Positions 17,133 through 27,872 of a DNA stretch of 64,000 nucleotides are shown one piece after another. Numbering within the stretch: position 1 is the first letter of the stretch; each line of letters opens with the position of its first letter. This DNA is from Cumulibacter soli (GTDB lineage: Bacteria; Actinomycetota; Actinomycetes; Mycobacteriales; Antricoccaceae): NCBI RefSeq assembly GCF_004382795.1, contig NZ_SMSG01000004.1, positions 62,001-126,000 of the forward strand, in the 5' to 3' direction. The notes under the pieces are model-generated. The model ran no database searches. It was not told where the DNA came from and saw nothing but the letters and a program-made list of their open reading frames with translations. The translations under genes and the position numbers were made by a program.

Positions 17133-20105
17133 TCAGGCGGTCATTGCCTTTTCGACGAGCTCGGCGATGGTCTTGACCTCACGACCTGCGAGATCCTTGA
17201 TCTGGGTCTGACACGAGAAACCGTCGGCAACCACCACAGCGTCCGGTTCGGCTGCGAGCATCGGCAACAGCCTGTCCTCGGCAACCTTCATCGACAGATC
17301 CGCATGTCGGGCGTTAAACCCAAACGAACCTGCGAGTCCACAGCAGCCCGAATCAAGCACCTTCACGTCGTAACCGATCGCCTCAAGGATCTCCACATCC
17401 TTGGCGTGACCGCCGTTCGCGTTCTGATGGCAGTGCACCTGCAGAAGCACTCGCTCACGGGCCGGCGTAACGTCCCGGCCGGCCGCGCCGCCGTTTGCCG
17501 CCGCTTGCGTCGGGGCCGCAGCGCGCGACGGGTCGCCGGCCCACTTGGCAGCGAGCCACTCCGGCAGCGACAGCGCGATCTCGCTCAGCGTCTTCGCTCG
17601 CGGGTCCTCGGGGAACAAACCGAGCAGTTCGTCGCGGAACGTCGCCAGGCATGACGGCTCCAGGACCACGACCGACGTACGCGACTCGATGGCCGGCGCC
17701 AAGGCACGCATGGTCTTCTCAAGGTTCCGCTTCGCCAAATCAAGCATGCCGTAGTCGTAGAGCGGGCGGCCGCAGCACAGATCTTCGGCGGGAACGACCA
17801 ACTTTCCACCGGCCGCCTGAATCACCTTGGCCGCCGCGATCCCGGCCTCGGGTCCTAGGAAGTTCGTGAACGTGTCCAGCCACAGCACCACATCGCCTGG
17901 CCCGCTCGAGACATTCTTCTTCAGCCAAGCGCGCAGGGTCTGCTTTGCGAACGTGGGCGCTGGGCGCTTATTCGTCACGCCCGCAGCCGACTTGACAATC
18001 TTGCCCACCGGTGAGGCGAGTACGCCGTTCGCCAGCGACGGCAGCTTCGAGGCAAACTTCGCCCCGTACCGGATCATGCCCAGCGAGTACGCCTCGCGCG
18101 GGCGTACCTTGCCCTTGTAGTAGTGCGAGAGGAACTCCGACTTGAAGGTCGCCATATCGACATTCGTCGGGCAGTCGGTCTTGCATCCCTTACAGGAAAG
18201 GCAAAGATCCAGCGCATTCTTCACGTCCTCGTTGCGCCACGTCGCCTCAGTGCTCTCGCCACGGAACATCTCCTGGAAGAGTTTTGCTCGACCGCGAGTG
18301 GAATGCTTCTCGTCGCGAGTAGCCCGGTACGACGGACACATCGTGCCGGTATCAGTGCGGCGGCAACGCCCCACACCAACGCAACGGTCGGCAGCATCCT
18401 GCAGCGAGAATCCCTCGTCCCCGAAGAAGAACGTCGTCTTCCCCATCGGGTTGTGCGGGCGATCAGGTCCATGCTTGAGGTTCGTATCCAGCGGGAACGG
18501 GTCGATCAACTTGCCCGGGTTCATCCGACCACTCGGATCCCACGCATTCTTAAATTCCTTGAAGCCTCGCATCACTTCCGGCGAGAACATCCGGCCCCAT
18601 AGCTCGGCGCGGCCCTGGCCGTCGCCGTGCTCGCCGGACATCGAACCGCCGAGCTCACCCACGATTGCCGACGCCTTTTCTAGGTACTGCCGGTACTTAC
18701 GCAGCCCCTCGACCGTTTCGGTATCGAAGTTCGAGCGTGTGTGCATGCACCCGTCACCGAGGTGTCCATACCAGCACCCGTGGTAGTCGAACTCTTTCCA
18801 GAGTTCCTCCATTCGGCGCAGGTACTCACCGAGACGCTCCGGGGGTACGGCGGCGTCCTCCCAGCCCTCAACGAGCGGTTCCTCACCCGGCGGGCGCGCC
18901 GTCGCACCCAACGCCGTCTCCCGAACCAGCCACATTGCCTTCTGCTCAGCGGCGCTGCGGCACACCAGAACGTTCGGCGAACCAGGCGCGGCAGCGACGG
19001 CCTCGTCGACCATCGCATCGACATCGGCTTCGTCATCGGACCCGAACTCGGCGAACACCCAGCCCTTACCTGCGGGCAAAGTATCGAGCGATCGCGTGTT
19101 CATCCCGCGGCGGCGTTGGTACAGCGTCAACTGCTCATCGACACCCTCACAGCCGATAATGCCGCGCATATCGCGGAATGCCGGCGCGTTGTCGGCGGCG
19201 CGGAAGATATCCGGATAGCCCAGCACAACCAGCCGTCGATACTTCGGCCACGCCACCAGTTTCAGCTTCGCTTCGGTGACGACGACCAGCGTCGACTCGC
19301 TACCGACCAGTGCCTTCGCGATGTTCGCACCGCCGGGTTCACTTAGGGAGTCGAGGTTGTAACCACTGACTCGGCGCGGGATGTCCGGAAACTCTTGGCG
19401 CACCGCATCGGCGTACTGCTGCCGGATAGCGGTGATTTGCGTGTAGATCTTGCCTTCCCGCCCGCCGGATGCGGCTAGCGATGCGAGTTCAGCATCGGAG
19501 ATCTGACCGACGTCCAACACCGTGCCGTCGTAGGTGAGCACCCGCATCGAGATCGTATTGTCGACGGTCTTACCGGCATACACCGAATGCGTACCGCACG
19601 AGTTGTTACCGACCATGCCACCGATCGTGCAGTAGGCATGCGTCGCCGGGTCCGGAGCAAAAGTGAGGTCATACTTCTCGGTCACGAGGCGTAGATCATC
19701 CAGCACGATCCCGGGCTGCACCCGCACCCAGCGCTCCTCGACGTTCAACTCGAGAATCTGATTCATATACCGGGAAAAGTCGATGATCAGCGCGACGTTG
19801 CACGTCTGCCCCGCCAACGCGGTACCGCCACCGCGCGACACGATGGCCGCATCGACGGCTCGCGCACACTCAACGGCGTACTCCACATCGTCCTGATTGC
19901 GGGGAAACACAACGCCCAGCGGAATCTGACGGTAATTCGACGAGTCACTCGCGTACGTCGCGCGCGTCCATGAGTCGAACTCGACATCGCCACTGAACTT
20001 CTTACGTAGCAGCGATTCGAGCTTCAGCCGCCCGTCCTCGTCGACCGTGTTCCGGTCGATTTTGGTGCCAGGCATCCCGGGCATCCCGAGATCGATCGCC
20101 GTCAT
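17133..20105 (-). CDS. FAD-linked and Fe-S oxidoreductase (D-lactate dehydrogenase/glycolate oxidase type)
   Basis: A 990-residue fusion. The N-terminal half is a GlcD-like flavoprotein: FAD-binding domain (about 40-270; [27 protein letters not shown]) and FAD-oxidase C domain (to about 530; [22 protein letters not shown]). The C-terminal half is GlpC/GlcF-like: two 4Fe-4S motifs ([16 protein letters not shown] and [11 protein letters not shown]) and two CCG repeats ([23 protein letters not shown]). It should oxidise a 2-hydroxy acid, most likely D-lactate, and pass electrons to the quinone pool. Its ATG overlaps the rlmB stop by four bases, so it is coupled to cysS-rlmB. Confidence 0.88.
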   Translation of the reverse strand: MTAIDLGMPGMPGTKIDRNTVDEDGRLKLESLLRKKFSGDVEFDSWTRATYASDSSNYRQIPLGVVFPRNQDDVEYAVECARAVDAAIVSRGGGTALAGQTCNVALIIDFSRYMNQILELNVEERWVRVQPGIVLDDLRLVTEKYDLTFAPDPATHAYCTIGGMVGNNSCGTHSVYAGKTVDNTISMRVLTYDGTVLDVGQISDAELASLAASGGREGKIYTQITAIRQQYADAVRQEFPDIPRRVSGYNLDSLSEPGGANIAKALVGSESTLVVVTEAKLKLVAWPKYRRLVVLGYPDIFRAADNAPAFRDMRGIIGCEGVDEQLTLYQRRRGMNTRSLDTLPAGKGWVFAEFGSDDEADVDAMVDEAVAAAPGSPNVLVCRSAAEQKAMWLVRETALGATARPPGEEPLVEGWEDAAVPPERLGEYLRRMEELWKEFDYHGCWYGHLGDGCMHTRSNFDTETVEGLRKYRQYLEKASAIVGELGGSMSGEHGDGQGRAELWGRMFSPEVMRGFKEFKNAWDPSGRMNPGKLIDPFPLDTNLKHGPDRPHNPMGKTTFFFGDEGFSLQDAADRCVGVGRCRRTDTGTMCPSYRATRDEKHSTRGRAKLFQEMFRGESTEATWRNEDVKNALDLCLSCKGCKTDCPTNVDMATFKSEFLSHYYKGKVRPREAYSLGMIRYGAKFASKLPSLANGVLASPVGKIVKSAAGVTNKRPAPTFAKQTLRAWLKKNVSSGPGDVVLWLDTFTNFLGPEAGIAAAKVIQAAGGKLVVPAEDLCCGRPLYDYGMLDLAKRNLEKTMRALAPAIESRTSVVVLEPSCLATFRDELLGLFPEDPRAKTLSEIALSLPEWLAAKWAGDPSRAAAPTQAAANGGAAGRDVTPARERVLLQVHCHQNANGGHAKDVEILEAIGYDVKVLDSGCCGLAGSFGFNARHADLSMKVAEDRLLPMLAAEPDAVVVADGFSCQTQIKDLAGREVKTIAELVEKAMTA

Positions 20106-21094
20106 TGCTGCTCCCCACTCAACTCAATCGCACCACCGAAACCCCGCGCGCTTGCCAACTGCCACAGTGCCACCGACGCGGCCACCGACGCATTCAGCGA
20201 CTCCGTCGTCCCCGCCATCGGAATCGACAACACTTGGTCGCACTTCTCGGCTACCAGACGTGAGAGCCCCTTACCTTCAGAACCCACCACGACACATAGC
20301 GGATCGGCCGCGCCGTCGAAGTTCTGCAACTCGACGTCCCCGTCGGCAGCCAGCCCCACCACGAACACACCCGACTTCTGTAAGGCAACGAGCGTCCGCG
20401 ACAGGTTGGTCACTTGCGCGATCGGCATGCGAGCCGCCGCACCGGCCGACGTACGCCACGCGGTCGCGGTCATGCCAGCTGCGCGCCGCTCGGGGACGAT
20501 CACGCCGTGCGCCCCGAACGCGGCTGCCGACCGCACCACAGCACCCAGGTTTCGCGGGTCCTGCACACCATCCAGCGCGACTAATAGCGGCGCCTCACCG
20601 GCATCGACAGCGCCGGCGATAATGTCCGCCGGATCGGCGTACTGGAACGGCGGTACGGCGATGCCCACGCCCTGGTGCAATGCTCCGCCGGTGAGCCGGT
20701 CCAGTTCGGCGCGACTCACCTCTTGGATCGGAATGCCGCGCGACTGTGATTCACGAATCGCCTCGCGAACGCGGTCGTCAAGATCCATTCGCTCGGCGAT
20801 GTACAAGGCTGTGGCCGGTACGTCGGCGCGCAGCGCCTCGACCACGGGATTGCGCCCGACGAGCAACTCTGGCCCGGACGCGGTCGAGCGGTTCGAACGC
20901 GTCTTGCGGCCGGCGACTTTTGGCCCACCGGACTGCGCGCGCCGGTACGCCTTGTGATTCGGACGATCCGCCGCCTTCGGGGTCGGTCCTCGCCCCTCGA
21001 GTCCCTTACGGCGCTGGCCGCCGGATCCGACGACCTGCCCCTTTTTGGTTCCGCCCTTGCGCATTGCGCCGCGACGCTGGGAGTTTCCGGGCAT
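20102..21094 (-). CDS. rlmB: 23S rRNA (guanosine-2'-O)-methyltransferase RlmB
   Basis: A 330-residue SpoU/TrmH-family methyltransferase. A basic, low-complexity N-terminal extension of about 70 residues precedes the substrate-binding domain ([14 protein letters not shown]) and the SPOUT knot with its motifs: [28 protein letters not shown] and [13 protein letters not shown]. RlmB methylates G2251 (E. coli numbering) of 23S rRNA. Its start directly follows the cysS stop, an order common in actinobacteria. It overlaps the downstream dehydrogenase by ATGA. Confidence 0.93.
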   Translation of the reverse strand: MPGNSQRRGAMRKGGTKKGQVVGSGGQRRKGLEGRGPTPKAADRPNHKAYRRAQSGGPKVAGRKTRSNRSTASGPELLVGRNPVVEALRADVPATALYIAERMDLDDRVREAIRESQSRGIPIQEVSRAELDRLTGGALHQGVGIAVPPFQYADPADIIAGAVDAGEAPLLVALDGVQDPRNLGAVVRSAAAFGAHGVIVPERRAAGMTATAWRTSAGAAARMPIAQVTNLSRTLVALQKSGVFVVGLAADGDVELQNFDGAADPLCVVVGSEGKGLSRLVAEKCDQVLSIPMAGTTESLNASVAASVALWQLASARGFGGAIELSGEQQ

Positions 21095-22480
21095 CTACCT
21101 GCTCCACTTCGGGCCGTCGGGCGTGTCTTCGATACTGATTCCGTGGGCGGTCAACGTGTCGCGAATAGCGTCGGCGCGCGCGAAATCCTTAGCCGCGCGG
21201 GCTTCGGTTCGTTGTGCGAGCAAGTCGTCGATTGCCCACCCGAGATCCGCCGTCTGCGATTCCGCGCAGTCGACCCACTGTTCGCTAAGCGGGTCTAACC
21301 CCAGCACGTCAAGCATCGCGCGCACCTGCAGGGCAAGCTCGCGGGCCCGCGCTTTGTCGCCGCTCGCGAGCGCCGAGTTGCCGTGGCGCACAGCGTCGTA
21401 CACCACAGCCATTGCGCCGGAGACATTGATGTCATCGTTCATCGCGGACACGAACCCGTCCGGTAGCGCGACCGTCGATATGTCACCGGCGACGTCCGCG
21501 CGGCCGATGAACCCCTCGATCCGGTCGTACGCCGCCCGAGCCTCGGCCAGCGAGGACTCGCTGAAATCCACGGTCGAGCGGTAGTGCACGGTCGCTAAGT
21601 AGAACCGGAGGTCAACCGGTCGCGCGTTCTTGGTCAGTTCGTCGATCGACAACGTATTGCCCAACGACTTCGACATCTTCTCGCCGGCGAGAGTCACCCA
21701 AGCGTTGTGCATCCAGTACTGCGCGAACTCGTCGCCGGCCGCGCACGATTGCGCGATCTCGTTCTCGTGGTGCGGGAATCGCAGGTCGATGCCGCCGCCA
21801 TGGATATCGAAGCCCGAGCCCAGGTACCGGCGCGCCATCGCCGAGCACTCCAGGTGCCATCCAGGTCGACCGCGGCCCCATGGAGTCGGCCACGACGCGC
21901 TGGCTGGTTCGGACGCCTTCTGGCCCTTCCAGAGCGCAAAGTCACGCACGTCGCGTTTCTTGGAGTCGTTGTCGGTATCGGCTGCGGGTTGCAGTTCGTC
22001 GACCTTCATCCCGGTCAACTCGCCGTACCGCGGCCACGACGCTACGTCGAAGTACACGTCACCGCCGGATTCATACGCGTGCCCGCGGTCAATGAGTTCA
22101 GCGATCAGGTCGATCATCTCGGTGATGTGTCCGGTGGCGCGCGGCTCGTACGAGGGAGGCAGCACGCCGAGCGTGTTGTACGCCGCGGTCGCGACCAGCT
22201 CGTAGCGGTAGGCCCACTTCCACCAATCGTCGTTGTGCTCCGCGGCCTTGATCAGGATCTTGTCGTCGATGTCGGTGACGTTGCGGATCATCGTGACGTC
22301 GTAACCGGTACGGATCAGCCAGCGGCGTACGACGTCGAAGGCGACCGCTACCCGCATGTGTCCGATATGCGGCGGACCCTGGACGGTGATACCGCACACA
22401 TACATAGAGACCTTGCCCGGCTCTACGGGCACGAAGTCGCGCACCGCCCGGTTCTTGCTGTCAAAAAGGCGAAGGCTCAC
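21095..22480 (-). CDS. cysS: Cysteinyl-tRNA synthetase
   Basis: A 461-residue class I synthetase that charges tRNA-Cys. The first zinc ligand lies in MYVCGITVQGPPHIGHMRV, which also holds the HIGH motif; others are in LECSAMA and FPHHENEIAQS. KMSKSLGN is the ATP-binding loop. The C-terminal anticodon region is of normal size. The TAPxxxx neighbour genes (ispD/ispF) often found with cysS are not seen on this side. Followed without a gap by rlmB. Confidence 0.96.
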   Translation of the reverse strand: MSLRLFDSKNRAVRDFVPVEPGKVSMYVCGITVQGPPHIGHMRVAVAFDVVRRWLIRTGYDVTMIRNVTDIDDKILIKAAEHNDDWWKWAYRYELVATAAYNTLGVLPPSYEPRATGHITEMIDLIAELIDRGHAYESGGDVYFDVASWPRYGELTGMKVDELQPAADTDNDSKKRDVRDFALWKGQKASEPASASWPTPWGRGRPGWHLECSAMARRYLGSGFDIHGGGIDLRFPHHENEIAQSCAAGDEFAQYWMHNAWVTLAGEKMSKSLGNTLSIDELTKNARPVDLRFYLATVHYRSTVDFSESSLAEARAAYDRIEGFIGRADVAGDISTVALPDGFVSAMNDDINVSGAMAVVYDAVRHGNSALASGDKARARELALQVRAMLDVLGLDPLSEQWVDCAESQTADLGWAIDDLLAQRTEARAAKDFARADAIRDTLTAHGISIEDTPDGPKWSR

Positions 22481-22589
22481 CCGGACATCCTACGGGTACG
22501 TCGGTAGACTGCTGGCCGCACAGGGACCCGGCGCGACCTGATGGGCGGGTAGGCGCGCCACCCGTTCGTGTACCTCAGGAATTACCTCG

Positions 22590-23831
22590 ATGAGCGCTAC
22601 CGCGTCCTACCGTCGGCTGTTCGGATTCTCCGGCCTGTCCTACGTCATTTTCGCCTTCTTGGGGCGGCTCCCACTGGCGATGAGCCAGATCGGCACGCTG
22701 CTGCTCGTTCAGGACTACACGGGCTCGTACGGCGCCGGGGGTGTCGCTGCGGGTGGCCTGGCGATCGCCAACGCGCTATGCGCGCCCTACTTCGGCGCTC
22801 TAGCCGATCGCGTCGGCCAGCGCCCGGTCGTACTGACGCAGTCACTGATTGCCTCCACCGGGTTCGTCACCGAGGTCGCACTGGTCTGGGCGGGTGCGCC
22901 ATGGGCGGCGGTAGCCCTCATCGCGGCGATCGCGGGCGTTGCCTGCCCGCAGGTCGGTCCGCTCGCCCGGGTGCGGTGGCGCCCGCTGACCAAGGGGCAG
23001 CCAGATCAAGGCCGGTTGGTCTCGACGGCTTTCTCGTACGAAGGTGCCGCTGACGAGGCAACGTTCGTGCTTGGACCAGCATTGGTGGGTATCAGCATCG
23101 CCGTGGTCTCGCCGCAGTTTGCGATGCTGCTGGCAGCGGCCCTGTTGGCGGTCTTCGGAACGGCGTTCGCCCTGCATCGCTCTGCCGCGTTGGTAGGGGC
23201 CCGCCCACGCACCACCTCGGCGTCGACATTGCTGAGCATCGGCCTCGTCACGCTGGCGATCGGCCAACTGTCCCTAGGCATGCTGTTCGGCTCGGTCCAG
23301 ACCGGCACGTCGGTGATCGCGACCGAGGCTGGGCACCCCGGACTCACCGGGCTCTTGCATGCCTTGCTGGGCGTCGGCAGCGTGATTGCGGGCCTGGCGG
23401 TCGCGCTGCTGCCGGACTCGGTTCCGCTGGTGCGCCGCGCGCGCATCTTCGGCGGCGCCATCCTGGTCCTCGCGACCCCGCTGCTGTGGGTGGGTTCGAT
23501 CGGCGCGTTGATACCGGTGCTGCTGGTACTCGGCTGCGCAATCGCGCCATACATGATCACGATGTTCTCGATGGCCGAGCAGATCACCGAAGCGACTAGG
23601 ACGGGAGCCGCGATGACTCTGATGGCCGCAGCTACCGGGCTGGGTTATGCGCTCGGATCGTCGATTGCCGGCCGCCTGGCCGACGCGGGCGGCGCCACGC
23701 CTGCGTTCGCGGTCACCGTGTGTGCGGGCGGGCTCGCGGTCGTGATCTCGCTGACTGCCGGGCGGGCGCTGATCGCTGGTCGGTCCCTAGTTGCCGGGCC
23801 AGCCCTGGGCGACCCTGCCGGCGATCAATGA
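22590..23831 (+). CDS. MFS transporter
   Basis: A 413-residue major facilitator with about 12 hydrophobic helices. After helix 2 comes LADRVGQRPVVL, a form of the family loop motif DRxGRR; another conserved stretch, ALGSSIAGRLADAGG, lies in the C-terminal half. No large soluble domain. The protein resembles actinobacterial drug-efflux MFS proteins, but the substrate cannot be read. Divergent from cysS; the 109-bp gap between them shows no clear site. Confidence 0.8.
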   Translation: MSATASYRRLFGFSGLSYVIFAFLGRLPLAMSQIGTLLLVQDYTGSYGAGGVAAGGLAIANALCAPYFGALADRVGQRPVVLTQSLIASTGFVTEVALVWAGAPWAAVALIAAIAGVACPQVGPLARVRWRPLTKGQPDQGRLVSTAFSYEGAADEATFVLGPALVGISIAVVSPQFAMLLAAALLAVFGTAFALHRSAALVGARPRTTSASTLLSIGLVTLAIGQLSLGMLFGSVQTGTSVIATEAGHPGLTGLLHALLGVGSVIAGLAVALLPDSVPLVRRARIFGGAILVLATPLLWVGSIGALIPVLLVLGCAIAPYMITMFSMAEQITEATRTGAAMTLMAAATGLGYALGSSIAGRLADAGGATPAFAVTVCAGGLAVVISLTAGRALIAGRSLVAGPALGDPAGDQ

Positions 23832-23889
23832 TCTGACACGCGGACGCCGGGCGCCCGTTGCGCCCGCGTCTCGACCACTCCCGCCGAAG

Positions 23890-23955
23890 ACGCAGTCGCT
23901 GCGCGCACTCATCGCGCATACATCGATAAGTCGCCGCTCAGGCTGCGTTTTCAGC
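23890..23955. repeat. Degenerate copy of a hairpin repeat
   Basis: Outer arms ACGCAG (23890-23895) and CTGCGT (23943-23948) enclose a degraded stem, followed by TTCAGCG. The CATACATCGATAAGT segment and flanks match the intact element at 55169-55235. It lies in the 243-bp gap between the MFS gene and the next membrane protein gene; nothing else is recognised there except a short run CATCCCCTGGGATG near 24003. Confidence 0.45.
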
Positions 23956-24074
23956 GGCTCGTCAAGGTGTGGGATGGCCGGCGCGGTGCTCATGCCGCAC
24001 GTTCATCCCCTGGGATGAGGCTGGCCGCACCGCGGGATGATTCGGCGAGGACCTGAGCGCGCCAGAGTGAACTC

Positions 24075-24881
24075 ATGACTTCGCACAAGGTGTACTCGAT
24101 ACTTCTGCTCGGCGGAATCGCCGTCCTGCTGGCGTTTTGGGGCGACCCGATCGCGCTGCAACTCGTGGCCTACATTCCGATTCTTATCGCCGGCTGGATC
24201 GGCGGCGCCGACGACGTGCCCACCGTGGGCCAGATCCTCGGCGATTGGCATCTGTGGCGGTCGGTGATCGTGCTCGTCGCTGTCGTCTTGTTGTTCCAAT
24301 TGGCCCGGCGGCTGTGGCCGACGCGGCGGCCATTGGAGCAACTGAGCCGGTCGACGCTGCAACGCCTGTTGACGACGGCCGTCGTACTCGCCGTGATTCC
24401 GCCCCTCCTGTACGCCGTGACGCGGTTGGCGTGGGTGTTCGGGTGGCCGTTGGGCCTCAGCCCCGAGTTCTTCGAAGAGGTCCGCTCCATCCTCGGCAAC
24501 GGCCTGGTGCTCGGCTTGCTCGCCGTCGCCGGCGCAATTCTGACCGTCGGCCTGCTGCGAGGATGGGGCGAAGTCTTCCCGCGGTGGATTCCGTTCATGG
24601 GCGGCAAGGACGTCCCGATCGGGTTCGCCCGGCGCTTCGCGTTGATTGTGGCGCTATTGATTGCTTCGGCCGGGCCGTTCTTTGTCCGCGCCAAGCTGGC
24701 CGGTGGCCAGATCGCGATCGCGCCCGAGGGCGCTGAAAACCATTGGGGAGCGTGGCTTCCGGAGATGCTGTGGCCGCTGTGGGCAATCGCGCTGGTAGTA
24801 GCCGCGTTCGCGTACGAGGAGCGACGTCTGCGGAGCGCAACGCGCCTGGAGGAACTGCGGCGTACGCCGGTCGCTGGATAG
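24075..24881 (+). CDS. Hypothetical multi-pass membrane protein
   Basis: A 268-residue protein with about six or seven hydrophobic segments (near 7-22, 28-44, 60-77, 95-115, 135-160, 188-205 and 235-253) and short polar loops. No known family is recognised. Its stop is 11 bp before the histidine kinase start, so it is probably the first gene of an operon with the two-component system. It could be a partner of the sensor or its regulated target. Confidence 0.6.
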   Translation: MTSHKVYSILLLGGIAVLLAFWGDPIALQLVAYIPILIAGWIGGADDVPTVGQILGDWHLWRSVIVLVAVVLLFQLARRLWPTRRPLEQLSRSTLQRLLTTAVVLAVIPPLLYAVTRLAWVFGWPLGLSPEFFEEVRSILGNGLVLGLLAVAGAILTVGLLRGWGEVFPRWIPFMGGKDVPIGFARRFALIVALLIASAGPFFVRAKLAGGQIAIAPEGAENHWGAWLPEMLWPLWAIALVVAAFAYEERRLRSATRLEELRRTPVAG

Positions 24882-24892
24882 GCTCCTCATCA

Positions 24893-26098
24893 ATGCGCAC
24901 TTCTCATTCCGGTCGATGGCCCGCGCGCAGCGCGTGGGCCATCGACGCCGCCGTGTGCATCGTCGCTGCGATCCTGCTGCTTCCCGCGACCGTCGACACC
25001 CTCCGCAGCTCAGACCTCTCCACATTCTGGTCAGCGTCCGTGTGGGTGGCCGTTGCCGCGCTCCATACTCTCGTCGTGCTGGTCCGGGCGTTCCCCCGAG
25101 CGGCGTACGTCGCTGCCGGCGTGGCGATGCTAATCCTCGCGTTTGCTCCTCGACTGATCTATGACGGGCTTCAGGTTCCGGCCGCCGTACTGCCGTCCTC
25201 GTTACTTTTCCTCTACGCGCTGTATGTGTTCGCGCAGCGTTGCAACTCCCGAACGGCACTCGCCGGCCTCGCGCTCGCGTTGACTGGCGGCATCGGCATC
25301 AGCGCGCACCTCGCCGTTGCCGATGATTGGGCCTCAGACTTCGGCACTGGGGTACCAGCCGTGCTGATCCTCGCCGCCATCGCGCTCGGCGGTCCGATCG
25401 GAGCCTGGGCGCTGGGCCGGTTACGCGCGACACGCTCGGCCTATCTCGACGAGTTGGAGCAGCGGGCACGTCGTACCGAGGAGGACCGCGCCCGACAACT
25501 AGCAGATGCGGCCGCCGCGGAACGCGCACGCATAGCCGCCGAGATGCACGACGTCGTGTCGCATTCGCTCGCGGTGATCGTCTCGCAAGCCGAGGGCGGG
25601 CGAATGATCGCCACCGACGAACGAAGCAGCGAGGTACTGCGGACCATCAGCGACACAGGCCGGACGGCGCTCAACGAGATGCGCACGATGCTCGGCGTAC
25701 TCAGCAGCACCGACGATATTCGTCGAGACCCGCCACAGCCGGGAGTCGATGATCTTGAGCGATTGGCACGTGAGGCCGGCGCGACGTACGCGCAGACCGG
25801 TTCGCGCCGACCGGTACCGGCATCGGTTGGACTCGCGATCTATCGAATCGCTCAGGAATCATTGACTAACGCGCTTAAGCATGGTGGCGGAGGCGCGAAC
25901 CTCGAACTCGCCTACGCCAACCCGATCACGTTGACGATCACGAATCCGCTGGGTGATGAGATCACCGATATGGGTGGGAACGGGCTAGGGATCGCTGGCA
26001 TGCGCCAGCGTGCCGAGGCGGTCGGTGGGACGTTGAACGCTGGCGCGACGGGTGACAGTTGGCGCGTTATCGCCCACCTTCCGAAGGAGACCACATGA
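24893..26098 (+). CDS. NarL-family sensor histidine kinase
   Basis: A 401-residue kinase. About four to five membrane segments occupy residues 14-190, then a coiled linker (about 185-225). The HisKA_3 dimerisation region reads AAEMHDVVSHSLAVIV with phosphoacceptor His in the MHDVVSHSL motif. The ATPase domain shows AQESLTNALKHGG (N box) and GGNGLGIAGMRQRAEAVGG (G box). The frame is open 50 codons upstream inside the previous gene; ATG at 24893 is chosen for spacing. It overlaps the response regulator by ATGA. Signal unknown. Confidence 0.9.
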   Translation: MRTSHSGRWPARSAWAIDAAVCIVAAILLLPATVDTLRSSDLSTFWSASVWVAVAALHTLVVLVRAFPRAAYVAAGVAMLILAFAPRLIYDGLQVPAAVLPSSLLFLYALYVFAQRCNSRTALAGLALALTGGIGISAHLAVADDWASDFGTGVPAVLILAAIALGGPIGAWALGRLRATRSAYLDELEQRARRTEEDRARQLADAAAAERARIAAEMHDVVSHSLAVIVSQAEGGRMIATDERSSEVLRTISDTGRTALNEMRTMLGVLSSTDDIRRDPPQPGVDDLERLAREAGATYAQTGSRRPVPASVGLAIYRIAQESLTNALKHGGGGANLELAYANPITLTITNPLGDEITDMGGNGLGIAGMRQRAEAVGGTLNAGATGDSWRVIAHLPKETT

Positions 26099-26739
26099 TC
26101 CGAACGGCGCTGGCGGATGACCAACCGCTGATGCGCGGTGGCGTCGCTATGGCTCTCGAATCGCAGCCCGACATCGAAGTGGTGTGGCAGGCCGACGACG
26201 GTGCACAAGCGATCGAGGCAAACTCGCGAAATCCGGTGGACGTGATCGTGATGGACGTACGGATGCCCGTGATGGATGGAATCGCCGCTACCCAGCGGAT
26301 CTGCGAATCCGCGGACAGCGCAACCCGAGTTCTGGTGCTGACAACGTTCGACCTCGACGAGCACGCTTTTGACGCGCTGCAGGCTGGAGCCAGCGGGTTC
26401 CTCCTCAAGGACGCACCTGCCGAAGAACTGATCGCCGCGGTACGTCACGTCGCGGCCGGAGACGCCGTTCTCGCGCCCACGACGACGGCACGGCTGATTC
26501 AGCACTTCGCACGTCCCCCTGATCGGCGCGCGCCGGTGGACGAACTAGATGAACTATCCGAGCGCGAACGGGAAATCACTCGGCTCATCGCGCGTGGGCT
26601 GACTAATCCGGAGATCGCCGCCGATCTGTTCCTGTCTGAGGCGACGGTAAAGACTCACGTACGGTCGATTCTGCGCAAACTTCGGGCCCGCGATCGGGTA
26701 CAGATCGTGATCACGGCGTACGAGGCGGGCCTGGTCTGA
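26095..26739 (+). CDS. NarL/FixJ-type response regulator
   Basis: A 214-residue regulator: receiver domain with acidic pocket (ADDQP) and phosphoacceptor Asp in VIVMDVRMPVMDG (about 54), conserved Thr in LTTF and Lys in LKDA; C-terminal LuxR-type helix-turn-helix with LSEREREITRLIARGLTNPEIA and SEATVKTHVRSIL. ATG at 26095 overlaps the kinase stop, so it is a cognate pair. The next gene begins 82 bp downstream. Confidence 0.93.
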   Translation: MIRTALADDQPLMRGGVAMALESQPDIEVVWQADDGAQAIEANSRNPVDVIVMDVRMPVMDGIAATQRICESADSATRVLVLTTFDLDEHAFDALQAGASGFLLKDAPAEELIAAVRHVAAGDAVLAPTTTARLIQHFARPPDRRAPVDELDELSEREREITRLIARGLTNPEIAADLFLSEATVKTHVRSILRKLRARDRVQIVITAYEAGLV

Positions 26740-26821
26740 CCCGCGCCCTCGGCATCCCCGCATCGTGGGGCGAGCGGACTTGGCACTCGCCGAATTTTCG
26801 TCTGCACCCTAGGCTCGGCAC

Positions 26822-27652
26822 ATGACTGAACCTGTGTTGCTCATCGACGAACCGCTGTCCAAGGTCCGGCGTCTCACGCTGAACCGACCCCAGAAGCGCA
26901 ACGCGCTCAACGACGAACTGCGTGGCTCGCTGTTCGATGCGATCCGCGAGGCCGACCGCGATCCAGACATTTCCGTCATCATCATCCGCGGCGGCGGCCC
27001 GTGCTTCAGCGCCGGTTACGACCTGTCCGCCGGCGGCAATAACGGCGTCGAGCGATCGATCGCAAAAGTCGACGGCTGGTGGTCGCGGCACGTGGTGAAC
27101 AACTGGTTCGAGATGTGGGACATGGCTACCCCGATCATCGCGCAGGTGCATGGTTACTGCCTCGCCGGCGGCACCGAGCTCGCCACGGCCTGCGACCTGG
27201 TGTACGTCGCCGAGGACGCCGCGATCGGTTACCCTCCGGTGCGGCTCATGTCACCGCCCGACATGCAGTGGCAGACCTGGATGATGGGCCTACGGCATGG
27301 CATGGAAGCGCTGCTCACCGGCGACTCGATGACCGGCATCGAAGCCGCCGAACGTGGGTTCGCCAACCGTGCGCACCCGCTGGACGAGTTGGACGACGCC
27401 GTACTCGCCGTCGCCGAACGGATCACGAAGGTACCGCTGGACTTGCTCGCGCTGAACAAGCGCTCGGCGCACCGCGCGATGGAAGCGATGGGCATTCGAC
27501 ACGGGATTCGTAATGGGGCAGATATTCAGGCGATGGGTTTCCATCAACCCGCATCGCAGGAATATATGAAGTCATTCAAGGAGAAGGGCGTGAGCGCTGC
27601 GCTCAGCGACCGCGATCGCCAATTTGGCGATTACCGCGAAACCGACAGATAG
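26822..27652 (+). CDS. Enoyl-CoA hydratase/isomerase family protein
   Basis: A 276-residue crotonase-fold protein. Oxyanion-hole segments are GPCFSAGYDLS (about 59-70) and HGYCLAGGTELATACDL (about 108-125). It should act on an acyl-CoA thioester, by hydration, isomerisation or hydrolysis. A C-terminal extension of about 20 residues is slightly longer than in basic hydratases. Single gene, convergent with acetoacetyl-CoA synthetase, with a strong hairpin between them. Confidence 0.85.
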   Translation: MTEPVLLIDEPLSKVRRLTLNRPQKRNALNDELRGSLFDAIREADRDPDISVIIIRGGGPCFSAGYDLSAGGNNGVERSIAKVDGWWSRHVVNNWFEMWDMATPIIAQVHGYCLAGGTELATACDLVYVAEDAAIGYPPVRLMSPPDMQWQTWMMGLRHGMEALLTGDSMTGIEAAERGFANRAHPLDELDDAVLAVAERITKVPLDLLALNKRSAHRAMEAMGIRHGIRNGADIQAMGFHQPASQEYMKSFKEKGVSAALSDRDRQFGDYRETDR

Positions 27653-27677
27653 CGCTCTCAGGTACGCGCTCAACCCG

Positions 27678-27720
27678 CTGCATAACGGACGCGTCCTCCG
27701 GCGGCGTCTCCGTTATGCAG
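27678..27720. terminator. Bidirectional hairpin terminator
   Basis: Arms beginning CTGCATAACGGA and ending TCCGTTATGCAG pair exactly for 12 bp, and a further inner CGC/GCG extends the stem past a small bulge. It lies in the 220-bp gap between the convergent enoyl-CoA hydratase and acetoacetyl-CoA synthetase genes; the rest of that gap shows nothing clear. Confidence 0.7.
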
Positions 27721-27872
27721 CCCTCGACCGCGTGTCCGTCGATGACCAAACAAGACAACGCGGCTCCCGGGCGCGGCCGGCTAGTGTCGCCAACAAGCCC
27801 AGACATCGAGCCGACCCCGGGACGAAGTCGAACTGTCCCAGGCTGCAAAACTTGCGTCGGCCCGCCTAACCG

